From assembly GCA_008973525.1 (NCBI GenBank), contig WACJ01000060.1, positions 62,001 through 126,000 on the forward strand: a DNA stretch of 64,000 bases, given 5' to 3'. The DNA is from Stenopsyche tienmushanensis. Taxonomy: Eukaryota > Arthropoda > Insecta > Trichoptera > Stenopsychidae. Made by a program: the position numbers and the translations under genes. Positions 10,741-21,950 of the stretch are shown piece by piece. The first letter of the stretch is position 1. Each line of letters begins with the position of its first letter. Below the pieces are notes generated by a model. The model was not told the DNA's origin. It was given only the letters and a program-made list of their open reading frames with translations, and searched no databases.

Positions 10741-12059
10741 ATAATCACAATACAAATGGAAAAAAATGTACGGAAATACTGTTGTTTTGTTAATTTTTTG
10801 CAACCATAACTTCATCGTTTATTTTCAGTATGCTTTCGTTTGGATGAAAAGGAACATCGAAATACCCTATTGCGTCCTGAATCTTGAAATTCTTCAGCTT
10901 TTTTACAAAAATAGTGGATTTGAACGGATTTGAACGTGACTTAATCCTAGATAAAATAACAAAGATAAAGAATCATCATGGAATAATTTATCCCAACCAA
11001 ATATTGATACACAGCTAAGGTTATGAGATGTCCGCATGAGACCATGCATCAACGTTTCATCGCTTTTGAATACAGTACTGTGAGCAAAAAAAATAAAACA
11101 GGAAAAATATACTACCTTTTAGGCACAATAAATTATCCTTATTCCGCGGTGTAAATCGCTGCTCACAAAAATCCAGTGGTCACCAGTTTCTTGATTAATT
11201 TTCAGCCCGGCGAATAAATATTAATCTTTTAACCGAATGACAAACAACACGCTGTTTATGTCGTTATAAATTATGGAAGAGATGGATTTATTTGCGGGTC
11301 CCCAGAATTTCAGCATTGCGATCAATCATTCAGCATATTAACAACTTTTGAAATGTTATAAATAGTTGATGGAGGATGTTCGACTAAAATTATCATTTGG
11401 CTTCTATCTAATAAGTGTACAGTAGATTGAAGGCATTTGGAAATGATCAACGTCTATTTATACGAAGGAAAAACAATTTACGTATAAATCATGTTTTTAA
11501 GATCCATTCCATATAATCATGTAAATTTAAAAATACCTTAAGCAGATTATGCAAAATTATCAAAAGTTTTCATATTAATTGTTATTTGAAAATTATTTAT
11601 TCTGCAAATGAATAACTTTATATTTTGCTTTTGATTCCAATATTTTTGTATTTTCTTATGCATTATGTTTTCTGCAGTAAATTAATGCTGTGATGATTAC
11701 CCCGAACTTCAAGAATACGATCACTAGTGATTATCTTCTGTTTAATTTTAATCCATTTTACGGGTTAAAACATTCATTTTTTCATTCAACCAAGGTGACG
11801 ATATATGATGGTTATGAAAATATCAATCTTTTTCTGAAAGAAGATGGCCTGAAAAAAATAAATACTGATATGGTTCATAAAATCGGATCTTTAAAAAATC
11901 GGACATTTGATATGAAAACTTCTGAAAACTTCAAACACTTGCTGATATAAAGTTTGCCTATAAAGATGTTAACAATGTGTTCCAAAAAAATATTTAAAAG
12001 TTATGAGCATCAAATCGGAATGAGTTAACTTTGATATTTTTTTCCGCGTTGATGTTTAC
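10741..12059. other. AT-rich sequence, one weak open frame
   Basis: Mostly AT-rich DNA. An ATG-started plus-strand frame at 11693-11950 (about 85 codons, rich in Lys, Asn and Phe) has no family resemblance and could arise by chance at this composition. Nothing else is supported. Confidence 0.3.
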
Positions 12060-12660
12060 GAGTCTTCCGAATTACAGTAGTAGTTCCTACCTAATAATTA
12101 ACGACTTCTTCTAGTTTCGACACTTGTATTTGTTGCTCAACAATCGTTCGAAGCGTTGTTTTTTCCTCTACACCTGATTGAAATTTATGTCCTCTTCTAC
12201 GCGTCTGCATTTAAAGGTTGATCTTGAAGTGATAAATCAGCAGACACACAGAGTTTAGCCCGTCGGGGTATCATATAAGTTATCGCGTTTTTCGATCGCC
12301 GAAATTGAAATAAGTGGAGTTAATCGTGGACCGATCCGCGAGCGTATATCAAACACGTCAGATGAGTTGGTACTTTGTTAATCGTTTGACAGTCGTCCAT
12401 AATAAATTACGTCAATATCGGTCTGACAAATAATGAAAATATCCTGATCGGGTGGCACTTCTGGAAGATGTCCCCGAGAGATATGTAAATCATTCCGTGA
12501 ACCAAAATGAGATTCGTGATGTGATAATAATCTTCGGCCCATACTTCATCAATTATGCGTCTTACCTGCGTTTAGTTATCGGCGAACGAATTTGCCGACG
12601 AAATTCTGCTTATTAATCAGGACTCTTTCGGGATTAATTATTCAGTATTGATAAATGACA
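12060..12660. other. Balanced-composition block, possible regulatory element
   Basis: More even composition with CpG words (CGATCGCC, GATCCGCGAGCG), a TTTGACAG word (12384-12392 region) resembling TALE-homeodomain sites, and AATTA-type homeodomain cores. No coding signal. The assignment is inference from composition. Confidence 0.2.
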
Positions 12661-13972
12661 AGGATGAAGCTTCATTTCTTTTTTTAAATGATGATGCTAA
12701 ATGAATAAAGTAGTACTTGAAGATATTTCTTGACAATCAAAATTCGAATACTATGTATTTTGATTTAATTTGATAACATCATTCATATTCGAAATTTATT
12801 TTTGATTTGTAGATAGAACCTTGATTAATTGTTTCGGCCTAATAATCTTGGATGCAAGTCTACAAGATTAACGATACATTTTTTAAAACCATAAATACCA
12901 TATGAAAACCATATCAATAGTGACAAGGAATGATCTTATGAAAGGGACTTTTAAAAAGAAAATAAAAATTCGAATGACGATTAAAATTCTCAGCAAATTA
13001 AAGCTTGATGGAGTTTTATTATAAACGAGATCTAGTTAGTTCATATGCTTGAAAACCAATGTTGATTTATTTGTTTTTATAACTTCAGTATTTTTTAATA
13101 AAAAGCACATTTTTCAATAATTAGTTTAAGCTATTGTAGAAATATTTACGACCAGAGTAAGTCCTTATATTTTTATGATAATACGCTATTTCAAAACTTA
13201 TCTAATCGTATTTTTACATATTCGAATATTTCAGTTTTTAAATCTTTTAAGGTGAGTAGAACTGGAATTTTACTTTCTTTTTGGGAATTTACTACTGGTT
13301 TTAGAGCACTATAATTGCCTTCTTGTTATGCTTCAATGATTAGTGGTAAAATAAATAAATTAAAAGATTTCAGACGAATATATTTCTATTTTGAAACCAC
13401 TTTTAAATTTTCAGGATGTTTGGCACGTAGACCGACAATTTTTATTTTTTTGAGGATTATGGGAGTCTTTTGCTACATTTCACACATAGGCCCTATGTCC
13501 TTAGTGTTAGGGTTGTCGAAATTGTTTTTTTCTTCTACATTTTGAAAAAAACACTCAAAATTTCACCTCTAAATCATCATGACTGTTTTTGATCTAAAAA
13601 AACCCCTTATTTTATGCAATTTGTTTAAATAAAATTACTTCTAAGCTTTTAATGTCAACTTCTAAATTCTTTAAACAACAAAACTAATAATTATTTTTAA
13701 CTTGGTTAAACTTTTAAAAAGTTCTCTAAATTATATCCTTTCCAAGAATATGATAGATGTCATACAAATCATTTCATAAGTCATTAAACTTGAAGAAATA
13801 CTAGTTTGACAGGTTCAGGGTTAAAAAAATACTTTTTATGCTTATGATGTTTTTATTAAAATTACTCTACTACTAAATTGGCCACCTCTGTTTCGTATAC
13901 ACGCACGACACATTTTACTTATTTCAGCTGGTACCTATGTTGTGTAAACTAATTATTTTGAAAGTCTCTAGA
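12661..13972. other. AT-rich sequence, nothing recognised
   Basis: About 1.3 kb of AT-rich DNA. A 76-codon frame at 13315-13545 shows hydrophobic, Phe-rich composition typical of translated poly-T and has no domain. Confidence 0.35.
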
Positions 13973-14061
13973 CAAATAAATCCAGTGGTGTCAGGTCCAG
14001 AGACCGTGCGAGCCACAGAATAGGGGACGTACTCAGGCAAATAAATTCAGTGGTGTCAGGT
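13973..14061. repeat. Direct repeat, 24-bp unit with 65-bp period
   Basis: Two copies of a 24-bp word (CAAATAAATyCAGTGGTGTCAGGT, broken here as CAAATAAAT then yCAG then TGGTGTCAGGT) lie at 13973-13996 and 14038-14061 with a single difference. The 41-bp spacer is GC-rich (GACCGTGCGAGCC). It may be the remains of a tandem array or of an unidentified element. Confidence 0.7.
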
Positions 14062-14128
14062 TTGATTAAATAATGTTGAAAAAAAAACTATTTTAACAAT
14101 CCTAATAGCACATATTTGACCCATTTTG

Positions 14129-14560
14129 ACCAAGTGTTGGTATAGTGGCTTAGATCCTGGACTCTTGTTGCAAAGGTTCGGGTTCAAATCCAGATTGTGG
14201 AAAAAAAATTCTCCGTACCAACAAATTTGGAAGATCGGAAATATTAATATTTCCGATCGATCGTCTCGATCCAGGCTTACCCTGATTTCCTGGATTAGAA
14301 AAAGTAAATTCTGAGGCGATTAAGAAAGTCGTGCAGGGACGCCCATGAGTGAGTAATTGAATTTGCAACAATAATTAAATTATTATTTATATATATAATA
14401 ATAATTTCGCTACTCACTCATAGATTCTCTCCTCTCCTACCTTTTCAAATAATCCTATCCTTACTTTACCACGTGTGGAAGGCAACGGGAAACCACCACA
14501 TTAAATAATTTCCCAAGTAAGATCTCCTATGGAGATCCCCTATATCCGACATCGGATATA
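14129..14560 (+). mobile_element. Long tRNA-derived SINE, near-complete copy
   Basis: The 5' head carries RNA polymerase III promoter boxes: an A-box-like TATAGTGGCTTAGATCC just after ACCAAGTGTTGG (14129-14155), and a B-box GGTTCAAATCC at about 14181-14191. The body holds a 26-bp perfect palindrome (arm GATCGGAAATATT, 14233-14258) and a second inverted pair ATGAGTGAGTA (14345) and TACTCACTCAT (14411) flanking an AT-rich loop. The 3' part contains ACCACATTAAATAATTTCCC and ends around GACATCGGATATA (14560). The copy at 60980-61392 aligns with it over the full length in the opposite orientation, which fixes both boundaries. At more than 400 bp it is long for a SINE. The short frames crossing it on both strands are by-products. 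Confidence 0.85.
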
Positions 14561-14705
14561 ACACATCAAAGATTCATGCTTTGATGGACGTCATAAGGAC
14601 TTTAAAGAAGAATAGCACATAAGGTCTATGTGTGAAACGTACCCAAAAAAAAAAATCCCTAATTAAAGTTCTCAGTTCATGTGTTAAACATCCTGTATAT
14701 TCACT

Positions 14706-14800
14706 TTTTCTTATTAAGATGTCATATTCGTTGTCGATTTAAGACAATCTCCATAAAGAACCTTTTGTAGGAAAAGGATTTTTCATGAAGAGTCAATAGA
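14706..14800 (-). mobile_element. SINE 3' fragment
   Basis: On the minus strand this matches the 3' end of the SINE family: a GGAGATTGTCTTAAATCGAC-like stretch followed by ACATCTTAATAAGAA. It lies 150 bp beyond the full copy, in the opposite orientation. The intervening sequence contains an 11-A run (14645-14656). Confidence 0.45.
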
Positions 14801-15179
14801 CCTGAAATATATACATCCAATCTCCAAAATTGTTTGATTCGGTGAATATAAATGACGATTCTCTTCTTGGCTGGAGTCAATGCATTGTAGTCTAAATTTA
14901 AGTTTTTATTGGGGAATGTGTAAGCAAGCTATTTAGTCATGTACAAAATAAATTATTTATACTGGCTTGCTTAAATAATGGCCATTAAGCTGTCAATACA
15001 ATTTATATCTGCAAATGCATTCTTGGAATTTCCGTTTCATCTGAACAAAGAGTCCAATAAAATGATTCATCGATCCATGTAAATATTCAGTCTAAATCTC
15101 TCTTCTAAAGTTGCGTATTCGTAGCATGATGATTTCCTTTTTGGTACACAATTATTCCTTTATAATTTCAGTACATTTA
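14801..15179. other. AT-rich sequence, nothing recognised
   Basis: No gene, repeat or motif was identified. Confidence 0.3.
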
Positions 15180-15780
15180 ATCGAACATCTCCGCTGGAAG
15201 AGACTTCGATTTATCGATCGTACGCATTAAGATGCAAATGCATGGCACTCATAAACATTATTTTATATGTGCAATTCATTCCGGTTAATAAGCGACTTCT
15301 TGCGGCCAGCTTGTAGCAGTGGTGAGACAGTGTTAATTTTTCCGGTGGGCATCCGAAGGATATTTGTTAGGGCCGCTGCACACAATGGCTGCATGTGCAC
15401 ACAAACGGCGAACCAATCCAACACACAAAACAACATTGTTACGATTGTTTACTGCCACATAAATTCCACCAACAAAACCAACACGCATGCTTTACATATT
15501 GGGGATTGGACTCCTCGAAGATGACCGTAAAGTTGGCGGACAGGGAGTAGGACGCCAGCCGGCGGTCCACGTACGAGCTAGCTGTAATCCCCGATACGGA
15601 TTTTGTCAGTGTCGGATTTGCGACTTTATCAATGGAGAAGATGGACGATTATGTTACTTTGTGGGATATTTCAATGCACGAGAAAAGATTGTAATCCTTA
15701 AATATCGACGTCAGTTTGTGTGCAAGAGATATGTAGAGAATTGCATATATGGTGAACAACAAGGAAATCGATAGAATATA
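15180..15780. other. GC-richer unique block, possible conserved regulatory DNA
   Basis: Mixed-composition DNA with ACAATGG (15383-15389, SOX-like), TGTTTAC (15448 region, forkhead-like) and several CpG words. Two overlapping plus-strand frames (15267-15524 and 15487-15774) are in different phases. The second encodes a Cys-containing stretch (RYGFCQCRICDF), but no domain spacing that I recognise. Regulatory DNA is more likely than an exon; certainty is low. Confidence 0.25.
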
Positions 15781-15987
15781 TTGATGATACGTTTCTCCAA
15801 TGCTTCCTCATAATTCTTCTGCTACAGCATCAGTAAATTATTATCATTCATAAATTATTGATATATTATTTAATTTTATGTTTTCAATTTAAACCATCAC
15901 TTTATCAATACATTTTCACAAAACTTTCAATAATCCATTTAGGTATCACCGAATGATTAAGCTTTTATTGCATAGGACCTTTCACAC
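15781..15987. other. AT-rich spacer
   Basis: AT-rich DNA leading to the mariner family 2 end. Nothing else was seen. Confidence 0.3.
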
Positions 15988-16130
15988 CACTCAATAAGTT
16001 CGTTGGATGTTTAATAAAACAACAAATTTTCACAAAACAGGCAAAATTCGACTTTATTCATCAACATAATATTTTTTAAGAGTCATATATATATATTACA
16101 ATGCTTCTCTAATATTTCGATGCGTTTCAC
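15988..16130 (-). mobile_element. Mariner family 2, transposase 3' end with terminal repeat
   Basis: The terminus CACTCAATAAGTTCGTTGGAT starts at 15988. About 50 bp inside, the minus strand reads LKKYYVDE then a stop (about 16070-16045), matching the C-terminus common in mariner transposases (LKGDYVDE-like). Upstream codons contain stops, so it is a dead copy. The same terminus recurs in inverse orientation at 19893, 28229 and 45496. Confidence 0.7.
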
Positions 16131-16386
16131 CGTATTATAGGAATCAGATCCAGAGAATACGGTGAATGGGAAAACAATTCAAAGCTCAATTCATACAATT
16201 CGACTTGTGACGTGGACAGTCAATTCGCGATCATGAATCCGATGAGCGATTCTAAAATAGGTAAAATTTCAATTAAATTTTTTCCTGTTTGATTATCCGT
16301 TTTTATTGTCTCTGATGTAATAAATAATATGTAAATATGACTTGTGTCAATCTCAAGAACTCTAATCTATGTGTATAAATACGGCT

Positions 16387-16842
16387 TTAACCCTTTGAGT
16401 AGTGAGCTAATTTAAAATTGTCATCGTCTTAGATGCTATATTTGCTTGTCCGCCATTTATCATCCGTACAAATCCACTTAAATAAAGCCTCGTAAATTTA
16501 ACATTTGCAAGTCGTTATAGAAATACGTAGCAATGAGTCGCTGGATTCGCTTTTTGGAGACTCGCATATCTGGTGGACGCAGCGACAAATGAGTTAAATA
16601 AATAAACACCGTCGATATTACAAAATATTCGATCATTTCATCAAGTAAATATAAAAAATACACTTGAAATCGATTCATTTTAACATTCACACATCATTAT
16701 TAGTCGATGAATTTGAGTTAACGATATATACAATCACACTCTCATGCACAGTTACTGAACTGTGAGACGTTTTTTACGTCTCTGTCTTTAGATCACTGGA
16801 ATTCGCTCACAAATATGCGATCATCCTGCCATACAGGCTAAA
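16387..16842. mobile_element. Rearranged pogo/Tigger-like copy
   Basis: The block 16390-16480 is the reverse complement of about 7412-7496 (shared words include GAGTAGTGAGCTAATTTAAA and CATCCGTACAAATCCACTTA). The block 16792-16842 matches 7606-7655 in the same orientation (ATCACTGGAATTCGnTC and CATACAGGCTA). One part is therefore inverted relative to the 7379 copy. The middle (16490-16780) is unique to this copy. The left boundary reads TTAACCCTTTGAG, which resembles a piggyBac-type end, but the same junction occurs inside the 7379 copy, so that reading is not needed. Confidence 0.55.
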
Positions 16843-18286
16843 TATATTTTCTTGCCTTGCAATTCATATTCATCGTAATAGTATTTGTATTCCACAACAT
16901 AATTTTATAGTTAATCAGTATTATATTTTTTTTATATATATTATAACCCACCTCCTCACCACCTGAACTTAGCATCCCTTTTTGATCACCAACGTATCCA
17001 TTTGAAAATATTGTCTGCAAAAAAGGTTGGCCATCTCATACTATTCGTAATACGCGTGGGAAGCCCTATGGAAATCTTCGAGTGTTTATGAAAGAATAAA
17101 TAGGTTTATGTGTTTTTGCTTGGATACATTTTTATGGTAAGTGCTGATCGTGTTTTTCCTCAAAATGATACACATATAAGGTAGAAAATTGAGAACTCAT
17201 CGGATCACATCTCCATAACATGGCTTTGGTCCAAATTCTAAATCTGTCACATATGATGGCATCGATATGCTTATGTAAATTTTCACATAATACTAATTGA
17301 CAATTTGCTCGAGGAAGATACTTGATTCTGCATCAATCGCTTCAAATGCATCCATTTCCATGCGCTGGGGATAATTTATGCAAAATTTCGATGGATAGCG
17401 TTGATCATAAATCTGTTACATTGCGACGCCTATTTTGATGGATTTTGAGACATTTATCATTCATGAAGTTCTGTTGTTATACATTAGCAAAATTAAACAT
17501 GCTCTTCTAGTGAGAAAACAATTTAACGAAAAACGCCTACTCTGCGGTTGAATAATTTTGCTATAAATTCTATTGCGCGCATAAAATTCAATTAACTTTA
17601 TTAAGGGTGCGATATTAATAAGCGATACTGCGCGCCCGAAAGGTCCGCACTGTTATTTTAAATTAATTATTTTCGATCGACAAAAGAAGGCTTAATTTTT
17701 TCACGCAGGAGGGCAAGTCCGGCGCATAATAAATAAATCTTGCTGATAACAAAACGGCGAATTACTTAACCTTTCCAGTGTAGGTAGTTAAAATATGTAA
17801 AATATTTTTTGCTTGAACTCAGCTCACGCTGGGCATAATATATGAGCTTGAGATAATTATGTGTTTTCGTGTATTTACTTAATTTATTTAGCTAACAATC
17901 GGGTTGTGTCTTTATCTCTAACCATTTGTAAATGTGTGCAGCAAATTTGTGGACTAATTCTGGGCCTAGGAATTTGCTAGTTTTTCCTTTCTTTTTTGTA
18001 ATTTTCCAGTATAAATAATTATACATAAATATAAATAATACGCAATTAATAAAATATATTTACATCATTCATATCTAAATGCCATCGGATGTATAGTTTA
18101 GATTGAAACCACAATTCCAATATTGTCAGGAAATTAAACCACAAATCAATATTTCACCGTAAGATAACACAACAGCCCTGCGAGACTAATTAATAATTAA
18201 ATATATATTATATATAATATTTGAAGTCAGACTAGTTAAAATATTACAAAAATATTAATTTGCTCTATATATGCTATCGACTTGTA
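16843..18286. other. Mixed sequence with a balanced-composition block
   Basis: AT-rich flanks surround a more even block at about 17030-17760 with CpG words (GATACTGCGCGCCCGAAAGG near 17620) and ATGCAAA-type motifs. The rest, from 17760 to 18286, is AT-rich and ends in a TA-rich palindromic tract (18200-18225). No gene is supported. Confidence 0.2.
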
Positions 18287-18599
18287 GGGTGGTCCTTATT
18301 TTTCGACTTTTAAAAAATTGGGTGGTCACCCCATCATATGATTTTCTGCCTAAAAAATGAATACGTGTTTTTATTTAAAAAAAAAAAAAAAAGATTTTAA
18401 AGGTCCTTAAGTCAAAGTTTTAGAAAAAAATGTTGTATAGCTACTTAACTATTAATCTGGCTTATTGATTCTGGTATGTTTATTAGTCTATTTTGAAGTA
18501 GAATAGCATGCAGAAAGACTCACTACTTTACTACAGACAACCCTACTCCCCTTTCTTAATTCTTTTCTGCAGGTACGTATTGAGATTGAACCCTGCCCT
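18287..18599 (+). other. Probable 5' flank of the decayed element gene
   Basis: It starts with AGGGTGGTCCTTATTTTTCG and GGGTGGTCACCCC (18287-18335), words that look like an element terminus, followed by a 16-A run (18379-18394). It leads directly into the decayed reading frame. No matching inverse terminus (GGACCACCCT) was found downstream, so an element boundary is only suspected. Confidence 0.3.
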
Positions 18600-19505
18600 G
18601 TAATTATATTAGAAGCTGTAGGGATTCAATCGCTCCGTTCATCTATTGCTCCTGATATCCAATTGTTTAAAAGGTTTAAGAAGAACTGGTACAAAATTGA
18701 TCAAAGAGATTTCATAAAACAGTAATTTATGATACCAAGTCCTCAAAAATCATAGAAAATGTTAGTGCAGATAGGATTTCTTTTACTCAAAAACAACTTC
18801 AAGTGAATCAACCTTGAGATGACTATAAAAAGCTACTGAATCTTTCTAACATTTACTTGGGAGGAATTCCTGAAAAAGGAGTTTCATTTAGGAAGCCTAC
18901 TGGTTTTCACCATGCTAAATGAATGGCTAAAGCTATGTGTTACTTGATTTTTTAAAAATTTAAACATCAGTTTAATCTGACGAAAAAGGAAACGAAAACA
19001 GGGAAAGATATTTGTTTTTTCAGTCACAGTCAGTCAGACAGTCGTAATATATATAAAATACTGGTTTCAAGCCCCTATTGGATATTCAGTACCAAAAAAC
19101 GACTTACAATTATTAAAAGACCTGATGTCCTTTGAAAATATAAACCAAACAATGGCCAAAGTTGCCATGGAAAACATACTGGGCCATTTATGATACTTGT
19201 CGGAAGAATTGGTGTCTTTTGCATTTTTAGAAAAAAGTTGCAGAGATTGCAAAGATTGCCGTTAAAGATTAAAAAAAATAGTGGATGCACTAAGATGTAG
19301 AAGATTGCCCGAAAAGAAAAAGTATTGATGTCGAACACATAGAAGACTTTGTAACTAGCAACTCTACGATTTTTCCAGATACTAGGTATCTCATTATAGT
19401 TTTTGAATAAAGATGTTGAAACTTGGAATGATGACTCTGATTTTAAGGCTGCAAAGAAAATGTTCCATATCATAAATTTATGACAATCGATGAAGAGTAA
19501 TTTAT
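18600..19505 (+). pseudogene. Decayed copy of a multi-copy insect protein family of unknown function
   Basis: In-frame islands on the plus strand read as one recognisable protein: DDYKKLLNL and IYLGGIPEKGVSFRKP (about 18818-18900), then HHAK-stop-MAKAM, where TGG has become TGA; IYIKYWFQAPIGYSVP and KNDLQLLKDL (19050-19125); ENILGHL-stop-YLSEELVSFAF (about 19168-19220), again Trp to TGA; EHIEDFVTSNSTIF (about 19338-19380); ETWNDDSDFKAAKKM (about 19421-19465); and TIDEE near the end. This order matches a family I know as repeated uncharacterised proteins in insect and some cnidarian genomes, probably carried by a DNA transposon; I cannot name the superfamily with confidence. Many stops and frameshifts show that it is dead. 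The longer minus-strand frame here (19075-19473, 132 codons) is its antisense shadow. Confidence 0.75.
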
Positions 19506-19799
19506 GTTTTTTTTTAGTAAAAGCTTACGGAAAGAAATATTCTGATACAAAAATATCAACGCTTGTATCCTAAATATTTTTGATTTTAGTATTAAAAGGA
19601 TATCCTTATTTGTAATATAAGCAATAATTTTAAATGTAAATGTTTTATATTAATAAATACAAGGTAGTGATTAAAACATTAATCCCTAATTTTGAAAAAC
19701 ATTGAAAAAATACAGAAATAGTTTTTGGGGTTGAAAAACCAATGAGATATAATATTAAAAAAAATTTTTTGACCCAAATAAAGACAAAAATATATATGT
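19506..19799. other. AT-rich sequence, nothing recognised
   Basis: Poly-T and poly-A rich spacer between the decayed gene and the mariner end. Confidence 0.3.
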
Positions 19800-19895
19800 C
19801 ACATCGTATTTATTTTGAAAAAAATGCGAAAAAAAACCTCCAAATTTAGAAGAAAAACGTTCAAGCGAAAAAATCCTACGAACTTATTGAGTGCT
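19800..19895. mobile_element. Mariner family 2 terminal inverted repeat, right-hand
   Basis: ATCCTACGAACTTATTGAGTG at 19873-19893 is the inverse of the end at 15988. Allowing a longer repeat, GCTGTGTTGGGG followed by TA (19905-19906) could be the true outer edge. It could pair with 15988 as one interrupted insertion of 3.9 kb. Confidence 0.6.
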
Positions 19896-19906
19896 GTGTT
19901 GGGGTA

Positions 19907-20214
19907 TTTTGTAAGTGTAATTTAAAAATTTCACTAAAAAATTGTAATTATGTAAAAAATTTAAATTCTTATGTATGTTTTTATATGGAATTTAAAAAAA
20001 ATATATCATTTATGAAAAATGTATGGCTTTAAAGTGGCGCTTTGACTTTTTCTTGATACATTTTATGCGTGTATTTTCTCTGGTAAGGCCATGCTCCTTT
20101 TTGAGAGTATTTTTAGCATTTCGGAGGTACATTTATTGTGGTGCAAACTTTTTCCGGCGGCACGTTTCAGCAGAGTCTTTTCATATGATAATGTTTTAAA
20201 GAAAATAAAGAAGG
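19907..20214. other. AT-rich sequence, nothing recognised
   Basis: No feature is supported. Composition starts to even out near 20040. Confidence 0.25.
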
Positions 20215-21520
20215 AGCATGTCAGTTATATTTCCGTTTTCCGTATTTTGTATTAAACACAATGGATGCCTTCAAAGTTGCTGTGCAAATAGAAAACAGAA
20301 TAGCGCACGTCGCCGGAAAATTCCTCGCTAAAGTTTTCCGCTTATCTATGCAAAAAAGTATTTCCAATATAAAGTTTTTTAAGTGCCAGATGAAATTATT
20401 TGAATACGTCGGGGGGATAAAACGGAAAACTACGTGCGTGAGTGTATGAAAAATTTTATATATTGGGATGCCCATATCTCGTAGCTATTTGCTCTCCATA
20501 CTATTTACCCCGTGGGTGCGTCTTTTGATTGTATGATTAAAACTTTTTCGGTATGTGAAATTACTTTTCCGTTTCTTCCACCGCTTATTCCGGTCGTTGA
20601 ATTAAATAAACAGGATTTGAGGATACGAGCAAATTTAACTTTGCCGCAATATCCCCACGAGAAGGCAAAAAATAAATAAAAAATAAAATAAAGTGAAATT
20701 ATCAAGGCGAACTTCAGATTGTTTGGGGTTCTTTACGTAATTGTATTTCGACGGACAAAGCATATGTATGAACTTCCTACAAGGGTCTCAATTTTTTGTC
20801 GATTAAGGTCATCACTGTAATAAAAAGGATTGTAATATAAACAAATTTGAATACATTCAATGGCTAATAGGTTTTGTGGTTGCGAAGCAAAAATAATTTG
20901 GTTATACATCGCTGGAAAATGTTTGGTGAATTTTTTTTGCAGCGCGTTTTGCTGCTTAAATCTTCTGCGGATTGATTTGTTATCATCCCCGTTATATTAG
21001 CACCGGGTTAAAAATTGAAGATTTATCACAAAAAAATATTTAGCCTTTCGTCGACAAAATGAGCAACAAACACCTTCGAGAACTTTGCACAGAATGAGAG
21101 TCTACACTTTGGCGAAGTTCAGCAAAGTTTCGTTGGCGGCTCACCTCTAGCCACAAAAATATGCCCGTGGAAAATTTCTCTTTGCATCCGCCCTGCTTCA
21201 AAAAACAAATTCAATTCAAAAAGGATTTACCGCGATATCATTTCAATGTAAAACTTTTATGGGGTGCGCCGACATCTAATAAAAAGCTCCTCTCTTAGTG
21301 CGTCCCTCTCGCTCGTTTTCTTTTTCTGTCTCCCTGTGCCCAAAAAGTTTTATTCCTGTTCGGGGAAAACGAAAATAATCCTGCCATGGAAGTGAATAAA
21401 CATCCCGTATTTACCTATGAAAATGTATGCAAACCCCATTAACGTGATTACGCGATTGGGTATTCCGATCAGGGAGGGATGCCTTGTGGCTTTTTTCAAC
21501 GATGCAACTCTTTGTAACTG
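20215..21520. other. Two balanced-composition blocks, possible regulatory DNA
   Basis: Blocks at 20215-20720 and 20930-21500 show mixed composition, with pyrimidine-rich, CpG-containing words in the second (21290-21350). Overlapping frames on both strands (20221-20475 minus, 20261-20449 plus) are mutually exclusive and unrecognisable. No coding claim is made. Confidence 0.2.
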
Positions 21521-21890
21521 ATATTAATTACTTTAAAGAGCTCAAATCATTTACAAACAGTCGAAATAGAACCTCAAACTTCTCTTATTTTCAAAATATA
21601 ACTTTTTTATATGAGTGTAATCAGCTTTCTACTTACTGAAATTTGATTGTGATTGAGAAAGAACAAGTTACAAAAGAAAATCAAAGGATTGACAAAAATA
21701 TTTACTATCATTTTAATGGCGGAAACATATCTGAAGCCACAAATGAAAATCAACAGTAAAAGGGGTAAAATTAATTCCGAATAATTCGTACAAACATCTT
21801 ATGTATATAATTATTTACTTACGTATAATTTTCCAAATCTATTATTTAGTTTAATTCTTTTATTTTATTCTATCGTAACCCCTTCCTGTG
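21521..21890. other. AT-rich sequence, nothing recognised
   Basis: No gene or repeat was identified. Confidence 0.3.
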
Positions 21891-21950
21891 AATGGATATT
21901 GAAGAGGCCCATAGTTCTGCAGTGGACTTTTTGTAGCTTTACTACTATAG
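21891..21950 (+). mobile_element. Possible LINE 3' end remnant
   Basis: The word series GAAGAGGCCCATAGTTCTGC followed by AGTGGACTTTTTGTAG resembles the GAGGCC-TATGT-CCAGCAGTGGA string that commonly ends RTE/CR1-type LINEs in insects. Only about 40 bases are alignable and no reverse transcriptase codons are visible nearby, so confidence is low. Confidence 0.3.

Noticed and set aside
14126..14371. Short open frames on both strands, and similar ones at 61042-61490.
   Set aside because: They lie entirely within SINE copies and are not shared as proteins between copies.
16387..16400. A TTAACCCTTTGAG word resembling a piggyBac end.
   Set aside because: The same sequence with one change occurs inside the Tigger derivative at about 7485-7500, so it is an internal junction and not a terminus.
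19075..19473. The longest open frame in the window (132 codons, minus strand).
   Set aside because: It is the antisense of the decayed protein gene at 18600-19505, whose plus-strand codons match a known family in order. The minus frame resembles nothing.
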